Shown in pieces: positions 63,919-64,000 of a stretch of 64,000 bases of DNA. The translations under genes and the position numbers were made by a program. The stretch lies in the NCBI RefSeq assembly GCF_005116735.1, contig NZ_SWDB01000021.1, positions 109,136 to 173,135 on the forward strand, given 5' to 3'. Under the pieces are notes generated by a model. That model made no database searches, had not been told where the DNA came from, and saw only the letters and a program-made list of their open reading frames with translations. The stretch comes from Thalassotalea mangrovi. GTDB lineage: Bacteria; Pseudomonadota; Gammaproteobacteria; Enterobacterales; Alteromonadaceae. The first letter of the stretch is position 1; each line of letters begins with the position of its first letter.

Positions 63919-63990
63919 CGACGGAGTCCTCAGCGACAACGTCCTCACCGAAAGAAATACCTTTCTTTCCTCACCGACGTAGTCTCCCGC
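63919..63990 (-). repeat. Inverted array of 15-bp units
   Basis: On the minus strand, GTGAGGACGTTGTCG (63948-63934) and CTGAGGACTCCGTCG (63933-63919) repeat the units of 63731-63790; before them GTGAGGA flanks an AAGAAAGG/TTTCTT hairpin (near 63950-63973). The two arrays face each other across about 130 bp. Confidence 0.85.
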
Positions 63991-64000
63991 AAACGCAAAA

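Larger units (their letters stand above)
63651..64000. other. 350-bp non-coding region at the right edge
   Basis: Contains the 15-bp arrays at 63731-63790 and 63919-63948 and a dispersed hairpin at 63819-63840. A plus-strand open frame across the first array encodes only repeat-derived Glu/Asp/Val and is not a gene. Confidence 0.8.

Noticed and set aside
63731-63990. CRISPR array
   Set aside because: Units are 15 bp, contiguous, without 30-bp spacers, and no cas gene is present; arrays A and B likewise have no constant-length spacers.
1-64000. tRNA, rRNA, insertion sequences, prophage or toxin-antitoxin genes
   Set aside because: Looked for on both strands by eye; no cloverleaf, transposase, integrase or toxin family was recognised. 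A covariance search could still find something that reading by eye missed.

Overview
The window reads as chromosome of a marine gammaproteobacterium of the Alteromonadales (Colwellia/Thalassotalea-like is my best guess, from gene content and order, not from any search). The evidence is an ilvL-GMEDA operon next to comM/yifB, ilvY-ilvC and rep (nearly the enterobacterial order), the rpoH-ftsX-ftsE-ftsY-rsmD block, class II (long) ilvC, pssA, tesB, ybdG-type MscS, a TonB-dependent receptor beside a TPR-sulfotransferase, and abundant dispersed palindromic repeats.

Layout. 1-2.6 kb: end of a thioesterase gene, a 2OG-Fe(II) oxygenase and an exported amidohydrolase. 2.6-5.7 kb: an accessory strip of five small, unrecognised, AT-richer genes on the same strand, each preceded by a variant of one short dispersed repeat, ending in an array of hairpin repeats. 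5.7-18.8 kb: a catabolic region on the minus strand: carbamoylase, guanidino-group hydrolase/deiminase, FAD amine oxidase-like enzyme, amino-acid permease, aldehyde dehydrogenase, LuxR regulator, then pssA, then gabT, gabD and a divergent LysR regulator. Together these could convert a guanidino or polyamine compound to GABA and on to succinate. 18.9-22.9 kb: KefB/C-like antiporter, a DUF523 (TudS-like) protein and a DUF885 lipoprotein. 23.1-24.4 kb: a second accessory island with one orphan gene, a second copy of the hairpin array, and a well-formed c-di-GMP-I (GEMM) riboswitch with its own promoter on the minus strand but no recognisable gene behind it.

24.7-37.3 kb: tesB, an MscS channel, a TPR-sulfotransferase, then a minus-strand locus (MFS transporter, lipoprotein serine hydrolase, MocR regulator lacking the PLP lysine, carbon-nitrogen hydrolase, TonB-dependent receptor) that looks like an uptake and degradation system for one unknown compound. 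37.6-40.0 kb: proB-proA. 40.0-53.4 kb: a cysteine synthase fused to glutaredoxin, ilvC with divergent ilvY and its operators, repeat-rich DNA, comM, and ilvLGMEDA with a readable leader peptide and attenuator. 53.6-63.7 kb: ubiK, rep, a GGDEF-EAL protein, rpoH, ftsX, ftsE, ftsY, rsmD and a dodecin. The right edge (63.7-64.0 kb) is non-coding and carries two mutually inverted arrays of 15-bp units.

No rRNA or tRNA gene, CRISPR array, transposase, integrase or prophage gene was seen. All family assignments come from reading the translated sequences by eye; the most interesting points are the orphan riboswitch, the linker-plus-variable-hairpin repeat arrays, the cassette-like small-gene strip, the proposed deiminase/carbamoylase route to GABA, and the lysine-less MocR with an added C-terminal domain.
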